DNA of 64,000 nucleotides from CAYNRE01 sp964399535. Its GTDB lineage: Bacteria > Planctomycetota > Planctomycetia > Pirellulales > CAYNRE01. How positions within the stretch are numbered: the first letter of the stretch is position 1; the number at the start of each line of letters is the position of its first letter. The stretch is from NCBI GenBank assembly GCA_964399535.1, contig CAYNRE010000005.1, positions 186,001-250,000 on the forward strand, given 5' to 3'. A model generated the notes under the pieces. It did no database searches. It was not told where the DNA came from and saw only the letters and a program-made list of their open reading frames with translations. Below are positions 17,135 to 25,246 of this stretch, one piece after another. The position numbers were made by a program, and so were the translations under genes.

Positions 17135-18304
17135 TTACGCGCCCGCCTGCTCCAAGCGGAATTCGTGGTGCGTCAGTTGCTTGGGTCCCCGGGCGGTAAC
17201 CAGGTAATCGTGTTCGAGCCGCAGGCCGGCGGTTCCCCGCTGGTACAGGCCCGGCTCGATGGCGACCACCTCGCCCTCGATGAGCACATCGTTGGATTCC
17301 GGCACCAGGTAAGGCGGATCCGGGTGGCCCAGGGCGATGCCATGCCCCGTGTGCGAGGTGAAGCACTCGGCCAGCCCGGCGGCGGCAAACGTTGCCCGGG
17401 CCAGGCGGTCGATCTCGCGCGCCGGGGTGCCGGGCACCAGGAGCGGCTGAACTCGCTGGTGCACTTCGAGACACAACTCGTGCCATCGGCGAACCAGGTC
17501 GTTGGCGCGGCCCTGGCAAATCAGCGTCTGGCAGACGTCGCCCCGGTAGCCGTCGACGACTACCGAAAAGTCGAGCAGCACCAACTCGCCCGGCCGCACC
17601 GTTCTGGCCGAGGGCATGCCGCCCCCAGCTTCGCAGCGCTCACCCGATACGAAATCGCCGTACACCACGACGGGCCGCGCCAGCCTTTGGGCCGCTGCCT
17701 GGTGGACCAGTTGGCAGATTTCGAGCTCGGACTGGCCGGGGCGCACTTCGCTGTGAGCGACGGCCAGGGCGTGGTCCGAAGCGTCGAGCGAAACCGCCAA
17801 ATGCTCCAGCTCGTCGGGGTCGCGGGGGCGCTCGAGTTGGCGAAGCTGGTCGTCGATCGATACCACCTCGAGTTGCGGGCGCAGGGCAGCCAGGCGTCGC
17901 ACGATACTCGCCGGCACGGCCCCATCGACCGCGAGACGATTTCCGGGGAAACGGGCCTCGACCTGGGTTGCAACCGCCTCGGCTAGCGCCATCGGGCGGG
18001 CCGCGGCCGAGGCCTTGCCCCGGTACCAGCTCGCCAGCTCAACATGGTCCGCGTGAGCCCGCGAGGCGAACGCATCTTGCAAATTGTCGGCAACCAGCGT
18101 GGCCTGACCTTTGCCCCCCAGCAGCAGTAGCGCGCTGGCGCCGGCCGCGCGAAAGCTAAACGGATCGGTCGCAAAGCCCGCGGCCCAGGCCAGGTGACGC
18201 GGCTCGGCCAACAGTACCAAGTCGCAACCCCCGGGGAGCCGGGCGGCGGTTTCGGCCAGCCGCCAGCGGCGTGAGCGACATCCTTCCGCGGTGAGCTTTG
18301 TCAC
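17135..18304 (-). CDS. M24-family metallopeptidase (Xaa-Pro aminopeptidase-like)
   Basis: This is a predicted cytoplasmic dinuclear-metal aminopeptidase or prolidase with the pita-bread fold. The product is 389 residues. The N-terminal creatinase-like domain covers about 1-165. The catalytic domain carries the ligands: two Asp in LLDFSVVVDGYRGDVCQT, His in HTGHGIALGHPDPP, Glu in VAIEPGLY and Glu in LRLEHDYLVT. The start is GTG 18304, with GAGG seven bases upstream. Substrate specificity (Xaa-Pro peptide or dipeptide) cannot be told from sequence. It stands alone, 144 bases from the next same-strand gene. Confidence 0.9.
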   Translation of the reverse strand: MTKLTAEGCRSRRWRLAETAARLPGGCDLVLLAEPRHLAWAAGFATDPFSFRAAGASALLLLGGKGQATLVADNLQDAFASRAHADHVELASWYRGKASAAARPMALAEAVATQVEARFPGNRLAVDGAVPASIVRRLAALRPQLEVVSIDDQLRQLERPRDPDELEHLAVSLDASDHALAVAHSEVRPGQSELEICQLVHQAAAQRLARPVVVYGDFVSGERCEAGGGMPSARTVRPGELVLLDFSVVVDGYRGDVCQTLICQGRANDLVRRWHELCLEVHQRVQPLLVPGTPAREIDRLARATFAAAGLAECFTSHTGHGIALGHPDPPYLVPESNDVLIEGEVVAIEPGLYQRGTAGLRLEHDYLVTARGPKQLTHHEFRLEQAGA

Positions 18305-18448
18305 TGAGGCGCCTCATGAATTTAGTTTCCGGCAAAGGGTCAACCCTACCCAACAACCCCGCCGGGCGACACGGGCTACCGAGATTTGGCCGCGGCTTCC
18401 GGCTTTTCGCTGGCGGAACGATTCGCTCGGCCCGCCGGGGGGCCATCA

Positions 18449-19432
18449 CTAATCCACGCCCTGGAGCTTCTTGACCCGGTCCATCGTCTGGCGGAACTGC
18501 TGAACCTGTTCATCGACCGCGGGCGGATCGAGCGCCCGGCCCAAAAAGGCCAGCGCCTCGGCCAGGCGGGGGCGAATCGACTGCCCGACATGGTCGGCGC
18601 CGAGGACCAGGTGGTACTCGTGGCGAATTCCCTGCTCGCGCAGGGTGCGATGGAGAAACTCGGCCCCGTCGTCAAGATGCAGCGTGTCCTCGTCCCCCAC
18701 GTCGAAGTAAATCTTCAACCCCGAGTTGCGAATCTCGTTGGCCCGGGCAATCGCCAGCGAGGCCGGGTTGTTGTCGGCCCAGTGCGCGGCGTTGACCGGC
18801 CAACCGTGGAGCTGCTGCAGCAGGCGCGGCGCGCGAAAAAACCCGTTCCGCTTGGGGATTTGGTCGAACTCGAGCGCGGGCATAATGCCCGGCTCCAGCG
18901 CCGCCACGGCCAGGAATTGGTCGGAATGTTTGAACCCCAGGTTCAGCGCGCCCATGCCCCCCATGGAAATGCCACAGGCCAAAGTGCCCTGACGGTCGTC
19001 GCGAACCGGGAACCGCTCGCGCAGGTGGTCCAGCAGCGGGCCCGTGAGCAGCGTTTCCCAGCGCTCGGCCCCGTCCAGCGTGTCGAGGTAGAGCGAGCGG
19101 CCCGCGCTGGGCGTGACGATCACCGCGGGCGGCAGCGTACCGGCCGCCCAGGCGGCGTCGAACACCTCGCGCAGGTTGCCGAGCAGCCGGCGGTCTTGCT
19201 CTCCGCCGTGTAGGAAATAAACCAACGGCAACCGCTCGCCCGGGGCCAGGTTTCGCGGCACCAGCGCCGCGTAGGCCAGGGGGCTGGGCACCAGGTCGGT
19301 GGCCATCTCGCCTTCAACCAACTCGGCGGGCGGTGTCGGCGAATCGGTGGCCGACTGGGCCTTGAGCATGTGCGCATTTCCTCCCAGGCAAAGCACCAAA
19401 ATCGCCGCCGTGCAACGCTGTATCGCAACCAT
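18449..19432 (-). CDS. Secreted alpha/beta-hydrolase, esterase D-like
   Basis: The product is 327 residues. It has a short hydrophobic start (VAIQRCTAAILVLCLGGNA) that could be a signal peptide or lipoprotein-like leader. The oxyanion-hole region is VYFLHGGEQD and the nucleophile elbow is GISMGG (Ser156). Late acid and histidine candidates lie in FDVGDEDT and LGADHVGQ. It resembles the esterase D / feruloyl esterase / antigen 85 group, so it probably hydrolyses a carbohydrate ester or small ester; the substrate is unknown. I chose ATG 19432 because the frame continuing to 19705 overlaps the neighbouring gene. It lies 40 bases after the MmgE/PrpD gene and is probably cotranscribed. Confidence 0.85.
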   Translation of the reverse strand: MVAIQRCTAAILVLCLGGNAHMLKAQSATDSPTPPAELVEGEMATDLVPSPLAYAALVPRNLAPGERLPLVYFLHGGEQDRRLLGNLREVFDAAWAAGTLPPAVIVTPSAGRSLYLDTLDGAERWETLLTGPLLDHLRERFPVRDDRQGTLACGISMGGMGALNLGFKHSDQFLAVAALEPGIMPALEFDQIPKRNGFFRAPRLLQQLHGWPVNAAHWADNNPASLAIARANEIRNSGLKIYFDVGDEDTLHLDDGAEFLHRTLREQGIRHEYHLVLGADHVGQSIRPRLAEALAFLGRALDPPAVDEQVQQFRQTMDRVKKLQGVD

Positions 19433-19472
19433 CGCCGGTACCAGTTCGCCGCGGGACTGGGAATGATTCAGG

Positions 19473-21131
19473 TTAATCGCGCGGAGCCGGGCTGCCAACG
19501 AGTTGGACCCATTGCCTGACCCACTGGGCGACGCTGGGGGCAGCGGCCACGCCGAGCTGATGCTGCCAGAGCTGCTCACGCCGCTCGGCCGAAAGACGAG
19601 CGGCCAGGCGATCGAACTTGGCGCGATAAGCCGCCCCGTCGGCCTTGTAAGGGGCCTCGAGTTGCTCGAGCAAGTAGCGCCCCTCGATCTGCTCTCCGCT
19701 GGCAAGCCTCACCCGCAGCCGGCCGGCCTGCCCAGGATCGAATTCAGCCCGCACCCGGGCAGCGAGCCCGAGCAGCCGGGGGTCGGCCAGCCGTTCGGCC
19801 GTGAAGTCGTCGACGAAGGCCGAGCCGTGTATCAGAAATTGCGCCAGGCTGAAGTTGACGCTCAACTGGGCGTCGAGCGGCGTGGGGGGGGGATGAAACT
19901 CGTTGATCTTGCGGGCATAGAGCGAATCGGCAGGGCTGTCGATCGACAATACCACTTCTTGAATTTGGTCGACGGGCCAGCCTCCCGGCGGCCGCAGCGG
20001 GGCGACTGTTTCCAGCCAGGGGATCACTCCCTGAGAACAGGCGTAGTACTTTGGCTTCACGTGCAGCACACCGTCCCAGGGGCGCAGCGGGGCCCAAAGC
20101 GGGTCGACGTCGCCGCGATACCCCGTGGCCCGCAGCAAGCCAGCCGGGCCCTCCAGGCTAGCTCGAGCGGCGTGAAAACCGGCCGCCGCCAGCGCCACGC
20201 TTTCGACAGCCAGGCGTTGCGAGCGGGCAACGTGCAATCGCTTTTCGTCACTTCCTTCGGCGTAGTACTGAAAGGTTCCGCTGGCATCGCCGGCCGCCAG
20301 CCCTATGGCCGATGCGGTTTGCTCGGCATCGAGACCCGCGAGCCGTGCCACGGCGGCCGCCGCAGCCGGGGCGCCGCAGACCGAGCTAGGCATCCAACCG
20401 CGGCGGTGCAATTCGCCGGCTGGCTGCTGATTGACCAGCGTGGCCAGACGGTCGCTGAGATGAAAGCTAATGGCCAGGGCCACCACCAGCTCACGGCCGC
20501 TTGCCCCCTGGGCTTCGGCCCAGGCCAGCGGGGCGGGAATCGCCACGCACCCGGCTCGAAGCTGGTTGCGCAGATTGCTGTCGTCGATCTCGGCGCCGTG
20601 AATGGCGAAGGCGTTGATTGCGGCGGCGCTGGCCGGCGAAACCAACGCCCCGGTTACCAATTCGGTGGCCGCCAATTCGGTGGCGGCCAGGGCCGGTTTG
20701 CCGTTGACGAGCGGCGCCGGCCCCGGAGTCGCGGTCGATGGAGCGCCCGAAAGGTCGCTTAATGGGGCTGCCGTGGCCGCTCGCGGCGGCATCGCCGCCG
20801 CCGCGGCGCGGAACCGCTGCACCTCGTCGAGCGCGCGGGTGTAAACAACGACCCCCAGGGCATCGGCCAGCGAGAGCACCGCCTTTTCGACCACGGCCGG
20901 CGGCAACTCTTCATACTCCAGTGCCAATGCCCCCGCGGCCCAGTGCTGGCTGACGCTGTTGGTTCGAACCGGGAGCGGATCAGCAGCCAGGATCGGCTTC
21001 GCCGTTTGAAGAGCGCCCCCCGCGGCCAGTAGCGCGAAGACCCAAACCCCCGCCGGCGACCGCCGCGCACGGCGATGCCCCTTCGCCGCTGCGCGGGGAG
21101 CGATTGGTTCGACGAACGGCGCTTGCGGCAT
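19473..21131 (-). CDS. MmgE/PrpD-family protein with N-terminal signal-like segment
   Basis: The family includes 2-methylcitrate dehydratase and cis-aconitate decarboxylase. The product is about 552 residues. Residues of about 20-45 (HRRARRSPAG, then VWVFALLAAGGAL) look like a signal peptide with an arginine-rich start, which is unexpected for this normally cytoplasmic family. The rest matches MmgE/PrpD: AINAFAIHGAEIDDSN, MPSSVCGAPAAAAAVARLAGL, ASGTFQYYAEGSDEKRLHVA and KYYACSQGVIPWLE. A 15-bp in-frame duplication gives LAATELAATE. ATG 21131 is one of several possible starts (21161 is another). The esterase gene follows closely. Confidence 0.85.
   Translation of the reverse strand: MPQAPFVEPIAPRAAAKGHRRARRSPAGVWVFALLAAGGALQTAKPILAADPLPVRTNSVSQHWAAGALALEYEELPPAVVEKAVLSLADALGVVVYTRALDEVQRFRAAAAAMPPRAATAAPLSDLSGAPSTATPGPAPLVNGKPALAATELAATELVTGALVSPASAAAINAFAIHGAEIDDSNLRNQLRAGCVAIPAPLAWAEAQGASGRELVVALAISFHLSDRLATLVNQQPAGELHRRGWMPSSVCGAPAAAAAVARLAGLDAEQTASAIGLAAGDASGTFQYYAEGSDEKRLHVARSQRLAVESVALAAAGFHAARASLEGPAGLLRATGYRGDVDPLWAPLRPWDGVLHVKPKYYACSQGVIPWLETVAPLRPPGGWPVDQIQEVVLSIDSPADSLYARKINEFHPPPTPLDAQLSVNFSLAQFLIHGSAFVDDFTAERLADPRLLGLAARVRAEFDPGQAGRLRVRLASGEQIEGRYLLEQLEAPYKADGAAYRAKFDRLAARLSAERREQLWQHQLGVAAAPSVAQWVRQWVQLVGSPAPRD
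20657..20686. repeat. 15-bp in-frame tandem duplication
   Basis: Two adjacent 15-base copies (20657-20671 and 20672-20686), differing at one base, lie inside the MmgE/PrpD gene and encode LAATE twice. Confidence 0.8.
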
Positions 21132-21273
21132 ATCCCCGGTTTCCCCCTGGGGGTCCATCATGCGGCAGGCCACGCCGAAATACTACCCGGCGAGGCCGCA
21201 CCAAGCCGGCGGCTGAAAGCCACCGACCGCCCCAACGCGAACCCCGCGGCGCCGTGCCTGCTTCGACGCTCGG

Positions 21274-22050
21274 CTAGGAACGCCGGCCGCCGTGCCCCCG
21301 GCCGAGCCAGCGGGTCGCCAGGGCGTAGCGATACCAGCGCAGGTACTTGGGCAGCCAGCGGGCCAGGCGGAAGCGAGACTCGCCTGCGGTACGATCACGC
21401 CAGGTGGTGGGCACTTCGGCAATCGCGGCCCCGTGGCGGTGGGCCTTGGCCGTAAGCTCCAGGGCCAGTTCGAACCCGCCTTCGCTTTCAATGCCAAGCT
21501 GGTTCACGAGCGCGGCATCGTACAGCCGGAAATTGTTCGTGGCGTCGTGTGTCGGCAAACCCGCCAGCAGGTACAGCGACCAACCCGCGGCGCGGCTCAG
21601 GGTGCGTTTGAGCCAGGGCCCCCCCATTTGCCGGCCGCCGCGCACATAGCGGCTGGGGCAAACGACCTGGTAGCCCTGGCGATACAACTCGAGCAGCCGG
21701 GGCACCACGCTCAAATCGTCGGACAAGTCGCCCATGACCACCAGAACCGGTCCGCTGGTCACTTGCCGGAACCCGACCCGCAGGGCTTGGACCACCCCTT
21801 TTCCCAAATCGTTTCGCACCGGCACCAGCCAGGGACGGCTGGCGGCCAGTTGCCGGGCCACGGGCAAGGTGGTGTCTTCGTCGAAATCGTAAACCATGTA
21901 CAGCGTCAGCGGCTGCGGCACATGGCGCTCGATTTGGTCCACCAGCTGGGGAAAGTTCTCGGCCTCGTTGTAAACCGGCACCACCAGCGCGAGCGGCGGG
22001 GGGGCCGCGCTGCGAAGGCCGCGGGCTTGGGTCGATGGAGACACGCTCAT
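21274..22050 (-). CDS. Family 2 glycosyltransferase (polyprenyl-phosphate hexosyltransferase-like)
   Basis: The product is 258 residues and resembles dolichol/polyprenyl-phosphate mannosyltransferases, which transfer a sugar from a nucleotide sugar to a lipid carrier on the cytoplasmic face. It has the GT-A start ALVVPVYNEAENF, the acidic motif VMGDLSDD and the C-terminal EVPTTWRDRTAGESRFRLARWLP typical of this group. There is no membrane anchor. ATG 22050 falls two bases after the epimerase stop; a TTG at 22056 is also possible. The tight link to an NAD-dependent sugar epimerase suggests a joint role in making and transferring a modified sugar. Confidence 0.88.
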   Translation of the reverse strand: MSVSPSTQARGLRSAAPPPLALVVPVYNEAENFPQLVDQIERHVPQPLTLYMVYDFDEDTTLPVARQLAASRPWLVPVRNDLGKGVVQALRVGFRQVTSGPVLVVMGDLSDDLSVVPRLLELYRQGYQVVCPSRYVRGGRQMGGPWLKRTLSRAAGWSLYLLAGLPTHDATNNFRLYDAALVNQLGIESEGGFELALELTAKAHRHGAAIAEVPTTWRDRTAGESRFRLARWLPKYLRWYRYALATRWLGRGHGGRRS

Positions 22051-22052
22051 CG

Positions 22053-23078
22053 TCAAATCGTTCCGATCTCGACCTGCTGGGCGATCCAGGGAATCACCTC
22101 GTCCAGAATTTCGTCCAGGCTGGTTTGGGCTTCAAACCCCAGCACCCGCCGGGCCTTCTCCACGCTGGGTACCCGGTGCTGCACGTCGTGGGGAAACGGC
22201 TCGTCGCTCACCGTGCGGAACGGCCGGTCTGAACCGTGAATTTTCCGCCAAATCAGCTCGGCCAGCTCGAGCACCGTGGTCGAGACGGAAGTGGAAAGAT
22301 TGAAATCTTCGTTGCGGGCCTCGGGGTGCTCCAGGCACAGCCGAATGCCGCGCGCCAAATCGCCCCCGTAGGTGTAGTGCCGCACCTGGCGGCCGTCGCC
22401 GAGAATGTGCAGCGGGTCTTGCCCTTTGAGCACCTTTTGGACCAGGTCGGGCACCACGTGGCTCATGGCCAGCTTGACGTTGCCCGAGAGCACTTCGCGG
22501 TCGCCCAGGGCCCGCCGCTCGCCAATGCCGACGCAATTAAACGGCCGGGCGATGGTGTAGGGAAGCTGGTACTGGTCCCAGGCCGCGCGGGCAAAATACT
22601 CCAGGGCCAACTTCTGAAACCCGTAGCTCGACAGCGGGGGGGGGCAGCGCCGCTCGTCTCCCTCGGCCGTGGGAAAGTGGGTCGCCCCCTCGAAGACCAT
22701 CGAGGAACTGATCACCGTAATTTTTTCGAGCGGGCTTCCCTGGCGGCGAGCCTCGAGCGCGGCGTCGAAGGCGGCGGCCGCCAAGCGCTCGTTCTCGGCC
22801 AGCAGATCGTAGGCGTACGCATGGAAGTACGAAATGCCGCCGATCCGGGCCGCGCCGGCCACGAAATGCTGGCAGTCGGCCAAGAGCTCGACGAGCAGGC
22901 TCGCATCCTTCGCGTCGCCCGTTACCAGGCGATAGCGCGGATGACTCAGGCTAGCCTGCTCGAGCGGACCGTATTTCGAGAAATTGTCGAGCCCGACCAC
23001 GTGGTAGTCGCGGGCCAACAGTTCTTCGACCAGATAGCTGCCAATGAAGCCGGCCGCCCCTGTCACCAACACGCGCAT
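22053..23078 (-). CDS. NAD-dependent sugar-nucleotide epimerase/dehydratase
   Basis: This is an extended short-chain dehydrogenase acting on a nucleotide sugar. The product is 341 residues. The N-terminal NAD-binding motif is TGAAGFIG, and the catalytic YxxxK is in SSYGFQKLALEY with Ser/Ser/Ser upstream (VISSSMVFEG). The rest (YTIARPFNCVGIGERR, HYTYGGDLARGIRL) matches UDP/dTDP-sugar epimerases. ATG 23078 has a strong AGGAGG. The exact reaction is not decidable. It forms a near-overlapping pair with the GT2 gene. Confidence 0.9.
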   Translation of the reverse strand: MRVLVTGAAGFIGSYLVEELLARDYHVVGLDNFSKYGPLEQASLSHPRYRLVTGDAKDASLLVELLADCQHFVAGAARIGGISYFHAYAYDLLAENERLAAAAFDAALEARRQGSPLEKITVISSSMVFEGATHFPTAEGDERRCPPPLSSYGFQKLALEYFARAAWDQYQLPYTIARPFNCVGIGERRALGDREVLSGNVKLAMSHVVPDLVQKVLKGQDPLHILGDGRQVRHYTYGGDLARGIRLCLEHPEARNEDFNLSTSVSTTVLELAELIWRKIHGSDRPFRTVSDEPFPHDVQHRVPSVEKARRVLGFEAQTSLDEILDEVIPWIAQQVEIGTI

Positions 23079-23226
23079 CAGTCCGATTCCTCCTGAGGCG
23101 ACCGTCCGTCCTGGGTGGGCCGATTCCCAGCCGCGAGCGACCATCGCCGGGCTGGGTCCGCCGGGCGGGCCACGGCTTCATCATTGCCTGCCGGCCCGGG
23201 TGGGCCAACCTTGGTCGGCAGTTTTC

Positions 23227-25236
23227 CTAAGTTTTGGCCCCCCCGGCAAGCCCGGTTTGGCCGCCGCGTGAGCCATCGGCGGGCTGAACGGCACCGGCCG
23301 CGGTGCCCGCGGCCAAGGCGCGGAGGTCTCCCTGACGGCGCGTGAACCCGATTCGGTCGAGGTGCTCGCAGAGCGGGACCGCGTACTTACGGCTGGTTCC
23401 CAGCAAATCGCGAATCTCGCTGACCGTCAGCCCCGCCTTGGCCGAAAGCGCGGGCCGAAGCACCTGGAACACCTGCTGGTAATGTTCGGCGCTCAGGAAA
23501 AAGTCCGAAGCTAGCTCGACCGCCTCCTGGCGATCGACCGCCAAACGCAACAGTTCGATCACGCTCGCGGGGCTTCGCTTCAACTCGGCCGACCACTGGG
23601 CCGGGGTAGCCGGCTGCAGCCCCTCCCGGCGCAAGCTCGCCAGGAGCGCGTCGTAGGCCTGTTGGTCGGCGGGGACCAGCCGCACCTGGTGGCTCGGCAG
23701 CGCCACCCCCCGTGGCCCTGCCAGCAAACGCTGGTCGCTAACCAAGCGCGCCAGCGCGGCATCGATGAGCCGGGGTTCGGCCAGGTGGCCCGCCACCAGG
23801 TAGGCTAGCCGCTGTCGCACGGTGGCCAGCGGTACCCAGGGGTTTCGCGGAGCCGCCGCGTGCAGCTTCTCGAGCGCTCGCTCCGTTCGCTCGGCCAATT
23901 CCTCGATCGCTCGGCGGTGGACCATCGCCTGCTCGCTCGGCGAAACCGGCAGCGACCGCAATTCACCCCGGGCCAAGAGCGATTCTAAAACGGGCTCGGG
24001 CTGAGCCACGCCGGTCAGGCGGGGCAAATCGGCCGGCTGCCACCCGCGCAGCCCGAGCAACTCGATGGCGGCCCCGATGCGAACTGCGGGGTCGTCGGAA
24101 TCGAGGCGGCCGATCGCCTCGACCGCCGCGGTTTGCGCCCGACGCACCGTGAGCGACTGGGCCAGCAGCACCACGCCGCCGCCGATCGTTTCCACGGGCG
24201 ACTCGCTCCGTACGATGAGTGGCTGTCTCCAGGTGGCCGCCACCGGGTGGGCCAGAAACAACTGCACCAGCATCGACTCGCCCGGCGCCAAGCGCGAACC
24301 CTCCAGCAGCCGCACCGAAGCCATGACCTCGGCGGTACCCAGGTGCAGGCGCACCCGCGCCCGGTCGGCCAGCGGCCGCCCGGCGCCGCTCACCAGTTGC
24401 AGGCGCACCGATAATACCCGGGCAGGCCTGAGGTGGCCGGGCGTAGCCAGTTCCTGCCCGCGGCCCAGCTCGTCGTGGCGAACCCCCACCAGGTTCAGGG
24501 CCGCCCGTTGGCCCACGGCGACCTGCTCAACCGGGTGATCGTGTGATTGAAGACCTCGCACGCGGACAGGTATGCCGAGCGGTTGAATCTCCAATTCCTC
24601 GCCGACGGAGACGTGTCCGCTGGCGACGCTGCCGGTGACCACGGTGCCGTGCCCGGCGACGGTAAATGCCCGATCGATTGCCATGCGAAAGGGCCCCGCC
24701 GCCGAGCGAGTCCGCGCGGCCAGGGCCACTTGGGCCGCCGCCGATAGCGCGGCGCGGAGTGCGTCGAGCCCTTGGCCCGTGCGGGCGCTGGTGGCCACGA
24801 TCGGGGCCTCGGCCAGGAAAGTGCCGGCCACGAATTGGCGAACCTCGTCGGTCACCAGGGCCAGCCATTCGGGATCGACCAGATCGGCCTTGGTCAGGGC
24901 AATGACACCGCTGGCGAGCCCCAGCAACCTGAGGATTTCCAGGTGCTCGCGGGTTTGCGGTTTGATTGAGTCGTCGGCCGCGATCACCAGCAGGGCCAGG
25001 TCCATGCCGGTGGCCCCGGCGAGCATGTTGCGCACCAACCGCTCGTGCCCCGGCACATCGACGATGCCCAGGCGGTAGTCGCCGAGCGGCAACTGGGCAA
25101 ACCCCAGGTCGATCGTAATTCCCCGTCGTTTCTCCTCGGGAAGCCGGTCGGTATCGACGCCCGTCAGCGCCTTGACCAGCGCCGTCTTGCCGTGGTCGAT
25201 GTGCCCGGCGGTTCCGAGAATAAGGTCGGTCGGCAT
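23227..25236 (-). CDS. selB: Selenocysteine-specific elongation factor SelB
   Basis: SelB delivers Sec-tRNA to UGA codons marked by a SECIS hairpin. The product is 669 residues. The EF-Tu-like GTPase domain has G1 GTAGHIDHGKT, RGITIDLGF, G3 DVPGHE and G4 TKAD. Domains II-III follow, including AGHGTVVTGSV, then a C-terminal winged-helix region (about 390-650, ending in the last repeat around KAGLTVSEIRDLLGTSRKYA) that binds the SECIS. Translation may start without a ribosome-binding site: ATG 25236 is ten bases after the selD stop and no purine-rich box is seen, which suggests coupling. Together with selD it shows that the organism makes selenoproteins. Confidence 0.96.
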   Translation of the reverse strand: MPTDLILGTAGHIDHGKTALVKALTGVDTDRLPEEKRRGITIDLGFAQLPLGDYRLGIVDVPGHERLVRNMLAGATGMDLALLVIAADDSIKPQTREHLEILRLLGLASGVIALTKADLVDPEWLALVTDEVRQFVAGTFLAEAPIVATSARTGQGLDALRAALSAAAQVALAARTRSAAGPFRMAIDRAFTVAGHGTVVTGSVASGHVSVGEELEIQPLGIPVRVRGLQSHDHPVEQVAVGQRAALNLVGVRHDELGRGQELATPGHLRPARVLSVRLQLVSGAGRPLADRARVRLHLGTAEVMASVRLLEGSRLAPGESMLVQLFLAHPVAATWRQPLIVRSESPVETIGGGVVLLAQSLTVRRAQTAAVEAIGRLDSDDPAVRIGAAIELLGLRGWQPADLPRLTGVAQPEPVLESLLARGELRSLPVSPSEQAMVHRRAIEELAERTERALEKLHAAAPRNPWVPLATVRQRLAYLVAGHLAEPRLIDAALARLVSDQRLLAGPRGVALPSHQVRLVPADQQAYDALLASLRREGLQPATPAQWSAELKRSPASVIELLRLAVDRQEAVELASDFFLSAEHYQQVFQVLRPALSAKAGLTVSEIRDLLGTSRKYAVPLCEHLDRIGFTRRQGDLRALAAGTAAGAVQPADGSRGGQTGLAGGAKT

Positions 25237-25246
25237 GGCCCAAATT

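Noticed and set aside
16115..17986. 623-codon plus-strand frame
   Set aside because: It runs out of frame through the zinc-ribbon gene and then antisense to the M24 peptidase; both of those are better supported.
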